Below are positions 61,314 through 64,000 of a stretch of DNA of 64,000 nucleotides, piece after piece. Numbering within the stretch: position 1 is the stretch's first letter; each line of letters begins with the position of its first letter. The stretch is from Flavobacteriales bacterium. Its GTDB lineage: Bacteria > Bacteroidota > Bacteroidia > Flavobacteriales > Flavobacteriaceae. The DNA lies in assembly GCA_017303755.1 (NCBI GenBank), contig JAFLBS010000003.1, positions 310,001 through 374,000 on the forward strand, read 5' to 3'. A model generated the notes under the pieces. The model searched no databases. It had not been told where the DNA came from and was given only the letters and a program-made list of their open reading frames with translations. A program made the translations under genes and the position numbers.

Positions 61314-62768
61314 TTATTTAGGAATAGGAAAATTAGTTTGGATTCCCATTACAAAAGCTCTTGCGTCTAAACCAGTTTCAAAAGTACTTCCTTGTGGTGC
61401 ACCTAATTTTATAGTAAACGATTGATTTGCTGTATCAATTGTTAAATCTGTTTTTGAATAGGCTACTTTACCAGAAGCAGTATCACCACCACACATAGAA
61501 CTTACATGATAGTTCTGTTCAGCATCAAAATGTTTTGCCAATTTGTCATAATCTTTACTATGAATCGTAACAGAAATAGTTGGATAGTTCGCAATTGCCA
61601 CAGCAGTTGAAAATCCGAATTGAGTAAAATCTTGGCCTCCTGAATATTTAAATCCGGTTACATCATTTGTGCCATTCTTTTTAGCTTCTAAAATCGGCGT
61701 TGGATCATACCAACCTTTATTATTTACCAAATCAAATTCAGTTGGTCCGTATTCCACTAGTGTTACTCCTGTAAATTGCATCGAAACCGTAATTTGACTC
61801 GAACTTTTCACCACAGTTTCTTTGTAATAATTTACGTCAGTACCTACACCCACATCAAAAAGCCATCCTAAATCGACACCATTGTATGTGGCGTTGTTCA
61901 CTACAACATCAGCAGTGTTGTCACTGAAATTACTCATGACCATATTCAAATTCACCGTATTATTTGCATTAGTGTTTTTTAAACCCAAAGCAATATCTTC
62001 TACTCGTGTGGTTACATCAAAAGCAGGAGAATACACTAAAGGAGAAGTTGAGGCATTATCAGTTCTTACGATTCCGCCATTATTCGGACTTGCAGATAAC
62101 AATGCATTTTTAATTCGTCTTATTGTACCATTACTCAAACTAGAAGTATCGATCAATCCAGCTGCATTTCCTAATGAACTTACGTAATCAACAAAAGCAG
62201 GTAAAATAGTTGCTCCAGTTGCCGGAAGATTATCAAAAAGAGCATCAGTATCAATCGCATCTTGCACTTGTTTCAAAGTCACGCCTTTCTGTGTAGTCCA
62301 ATTTTGCAAAATAAATTCTGTTATGGCATCGATTACTTGTTCGCCGTTTTTTACTTGCGGCACTGAACCGTAGGTCATTTTCCATTCGGTTACAAGTGAA
62401 GTCGATTTAGCTTGTGAATTTACAATAGCATCGGCGAGTGTTTTACTGTCTTGAGTTGAATAACTAAAACTAATCGCGCTAATTACTTTAAGGTATAGAT
62501 TAGTGAACAAATCTTGTGATGATACCAAGTTGTTGTTGTCACTAATAATTGTGTTTTTATTGATCCAATCGTAAGTAGCTGCATTAAAATTAGTATCATT
62601 ATTGAGATGCCAATTGTAAGGGAATTTTCCCATCGCACCCATGTCAATTGGTTTTAAGTTTACACTATTGGCGCTGCTTATAATTGTATTTGCTTGATCG
62701 TATAACTTTTTGATGATGTCAGCGGCCATTTGAGCTTGATTTGTTGTTGAACTAACTGTTGTTTCCAT
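61314..62768 (-). CDS. Protein of unknown function, 484 residues
   Basis: No family recognised. No signal peptide: the N-terminus METTVSSTTNQAQMAADIIK is polar and looks cytosolic. The N-terminal 200 residues are mostly helical (KLYDQANTIISSAN, TLADAIVNSQAKSTSLVTEW); the C-terminal 230 are beta-rich with many Asn/Thr (NANNTVNLNMVMSNFSDNTA, KETVVKSSSQITVSMQFTGV). Only one cysteine. Low lysine and high Asn/Ser/Thr differ from neighbouring housekeeping genes and recall exported or structural proteins. Monocistronic with its own terminator. Could be secreted without a classical signal. Confidence 0.6.
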   Translation of the reverse strand: METTVSSTTNQAQMAADIIKKLYDQANTIISSANSVNLKPIDMGAMGKFPYNWHLNNDTNFNAATYDWINKNTIISDNNNLVSSQDLFTNLYLKVISAISFSYSTQDSKTLADAIVNSQAKSTSLVTEWKMTYGSVPQVKNGEQVIDAITEFILQNWTTQKGVTLKQVQDAIDTDALFDNLPATGATILPAFVDYVSSLGNAAGLIDTSSLSNGTIRRIKNALLSASPNNGGIVRTDNASTSPLVYSPAFDVTTRVEDIALGLKNTNANNTVNLNMVMSNFSDNTADVVVNNATYNGVDLGWLFDVGVGTDVNYYKETVVKSSSQITVSMQFTGVTLVEYGPTEFDLVNNKGWYDPTPILEAKKNGTNDVTGFKYSGGQDFTQFGFSTAVAIANYPTISVTIHSKDYDKLAKHFDAEQNYHVSSMCGGDTASGKVAYSKTDLTIDTANQSFTIKLGAPQGSTFETGLDARAFVMGIQTNFPIPK

Positions 62769-62985
62769 TTGATTTCATTTTTAATTTTTCTACTCGTATG
62801 GCTTTTCGATTCCGCCTCGTTTTTTTATGGTTTCTGAACTCCACTATTCAATCAAATTATCTTTGATTTCTGTAGTAAAGCTACTTTTGATTTGGAAGTA
62901 AATAATTGAAAATGACACCAAAGCCACATTCATTGTCATGAAGCTGCTAATATGATGTATAAGATTTTATGGAATAATTTAAAAA

Positions 62986-63012
62986 AAAATCTCCCAGAGA
63001 TTGGAAGATTTT
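62986..63012 (-). terminator. Terminator of the two-component system genes
   Basis: AAAATCT (62986-62992) with AGATTTT (63006-63012); inner CC/GG pairs shorten the loop. The minus-strand transcript continues into a run of U. Located just after the response regulator stop at 63046. Confidence 0.75.
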
Positions 63013-63045
63013 ACATTGATTATAAACAAGTTAACAAAACTTCTT

Positions 63046-63792
63046 TTATTTTAAGATGCGAAATTTATGAATGAAGTCTTTGTATTTATCACTTAAAGTG
63101 ACTTTGTGGTTACCTTTTAGAAGAATGAGATTATCGGCGATTAAAATTTCGGTTATTTTATCAGTGTTGACAATAAAATTACGATGCGTTCGAGTGAATT
63201 TCGATGGATCCAACAGTTCGATGATTTTGGTCAATGAAATAAGAATTACAAACTTTTCATTTTCAGTAATGACATTGCAATACCGTTCTTCTACTTCGAT
63301 GTAAACGATATCAGTAATAGCAATTTTCTTGAGTGAATCTTTCTTTTTGATGAATAAAAAATCATTGCTGATTACCGTATTTTCTTTTTCCGTAAGAAAA
63401 ACATTCGTTTGGGCGTAAAATTTTTCAACGGCCATTTCTACTGCGTATAAAATTTCTAGTTCGTTGAATGGTTTGAGTAAAAAACTAAAAGGATGCGTTA
63501 ATTTGGCGCGTTCAAAAATCTGTCGATCTTTAGAAAATGTCAGAAATACAAATGGTTTACAAGCATTCGGAACTATATTGATTGTTTCAGCAAAAGTGAT
63601 TCCGTCGGGTTTTCCATCCAAAAAGATATCGATGATGACTACATCTACTGAATGCGCATAAAAAAGCGTCAATGCTTCATTATAGCTAGCTGCAACACCT
63701 ACTACATGATAGCCGTTTTTCTCTAAAACTTGAGTCAATTCATCGCGCTCCAGCGGATTGTCTTCAATTACAAGTACGTTAATGCTATCCAT
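63046..63792 (-). CDS. LytTR-family response regulator
   Basis: 248 residues. Receiver domain (1-120) with acidic pocket VIEDNP and phosphoacceptor Asp55 in VVIIDIFLDG, threonine/serine in LTFSKD and lysine in FLLKPF. C-terminal LytTR DNA-binding domain (about 145-240, SLKKIAITDIVYIEVEERYC, KFTRTHRNFIVNTDKI). The ATG overlaps the end of the kinase gene by 8 nt, so they are translated together. In Bacteroidota such pairs control surface, cell-wall or sensing genes; the target here is unknown. Confidence 0.93.
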   Translation of the reverse strand: MDSINVLVIEDNPLERDELTQVLEKNGYHVVGVAASYNEALTLFYAHSVDVVIIDIFLDGKPDGITFAETINIVPNACKPFVFLTFSKDRQIFERAKLTHPFSFLLKPFNELEILYAVEMAVEKFYAQTNVFLTEKENTVISNDFLFIKKKDSLKKIAITDIVYIEVEERYCNVITENEKFVILISLTKIIELLDPSKFTRTHRNFIVNTDKITEILIADNLILLKGNHKVTLSDKYKDFIHKFRILK

Positions 63793-64000
63793 GGTTTTCA
63801 GATTTCAATAAAGATACACAAATTTTGGTTCCGACGTTTTCTTTACTTTCGATGGCTAATTTTCCGCCGTTTTTAGCAATCATCGATTTGCATAAATACG
63901 TTCCCAATCCGCTTCCCATAATTTCAGAATTTCCTTTTTTGGAAAGTACAACCGATTCTTTCAGCAGTTCCTCCTGAATTTGAGCACTCATTCCAATTCC
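63785..64000 (-). CDS. Histidine kinase C-terminal ATPase fragment (rest off window)
   Basis: 71 residues up to the window edge. The G1 box (GIGM) and G2 box GSGLGTYLCKSMIAKNGG and the ending KENVGTKICVSLLKS are those of the HATPase_c domain. It partners with the LytTR response regulator downstream. Upstream domains are outside the window. Confidence 0.85.
   Translation of the reverse strand, partial: GIGMSAQIQEELLKESVVLSKKGNSEIMGSGLGTYLCKSMIAKNGGKLAIESKENVGTKICVSLLKSENHG

Noticed and set aside
1-64000. tRNA or rRNA genes
   Set aside because: No cloverleaf with CCA-type end or rRNA core sequence was noticed; an automated scan was not possible.

Overview
The window is from a low-GC member of the Bacteroidota, almost certainly a Flavobacterium-like genome. 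Evidence: a complete SusC/SusD pair, promoters of the Bacteroidota type (TTTG, about 19 nt, TAnnTTTG), weak or absent Shine-Dalgarno sequences, a protease with a type IX secretion sorting domain, GldN/SprA-era style secreted proteins with short signal peptides, and intergenic palindromes common in flavobacteria. No tRNA, rRNA, insertion sequence, phage gene or CRISPR array was seen.

Layout. 1-13546 (all minus): one long translation cluster transcribed from rpsL toward secY: rpsL, rpsG, fusA, then the S10 and spc operons fused without tuf (rpsJ, rplC, D, W, B, rpsS, rplV, rpsC, rplP, rpmC, rpsQ, rplN, X, E, rpsN, rpsH, rplF, rplR, rpsE, rpmD, rplO, secY, the last cut by the window edge). Two unusually long spacers inside it carry RNA-like structures. 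13836-21482 (plus): an Omp85-type outer membrane protein, then a SusC/SusD transporter with two surface lipoproteins and a terminator. 21544-24696: rlmB, a rhomboid protease and rarA. 24700-28561 (minus): a five-gene operon with an ABC transporter whose permease carries a histidine-rich loop, a DUF3299-like partner, YjjG and an unknown secreted protein. 28621-33940: radC, a DUF1287 lipoprotein, a secreted LolA-like protein and a giant BNR-repeat protein. 34052-37050 (minus): a subclass B1 metallo-beta-lactamase translationally coupled to the muropeptide ligase Mpl, and a TPR protein, separated by a tandem repeat array. 37193-47565: a 2159-residue alpha-2-macroglobulin that contains an inserted SusC-like plug module, followed by an S46 dipeptidyl-peptidase and an M43 metalloprotease. 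47636-54015: obg, a CorC/HlyC protein, adk, hpt, an unknown helical protein, purK and purE. 54222-61246 (plus): an M3 peptidase, then a GbsR/MarR regulator and a tightly packed cluster (DUF2071, DCC thiol oxidoreductase, a frameshifted TIGR01777 epimerase, two paralogous small membrane proteins, SRPBCC). 61314-64000 (minus): an unrecognised 484-residue protein and a histidine kinase/LytTR response regulator pair.

The most striking things are: the A2M protein with a SusC carboxypeptidase-regulatory plus TonB-plug module in its middle; seven copies of a dispersed structured intergenic element; an exactly duplicated 26-bp inverted-repeat operator in front of the GbsR gene and its neighbour operon; the histidine-rich ABC transporter that looks like a zinc system; and a set of 8-10 bp period repeat arrays that sit in spacers between co-directional genes, several starting at the upstream stop codon. 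All functional calls rest on reading the sequence and on remembered family motifs; no database search was run.
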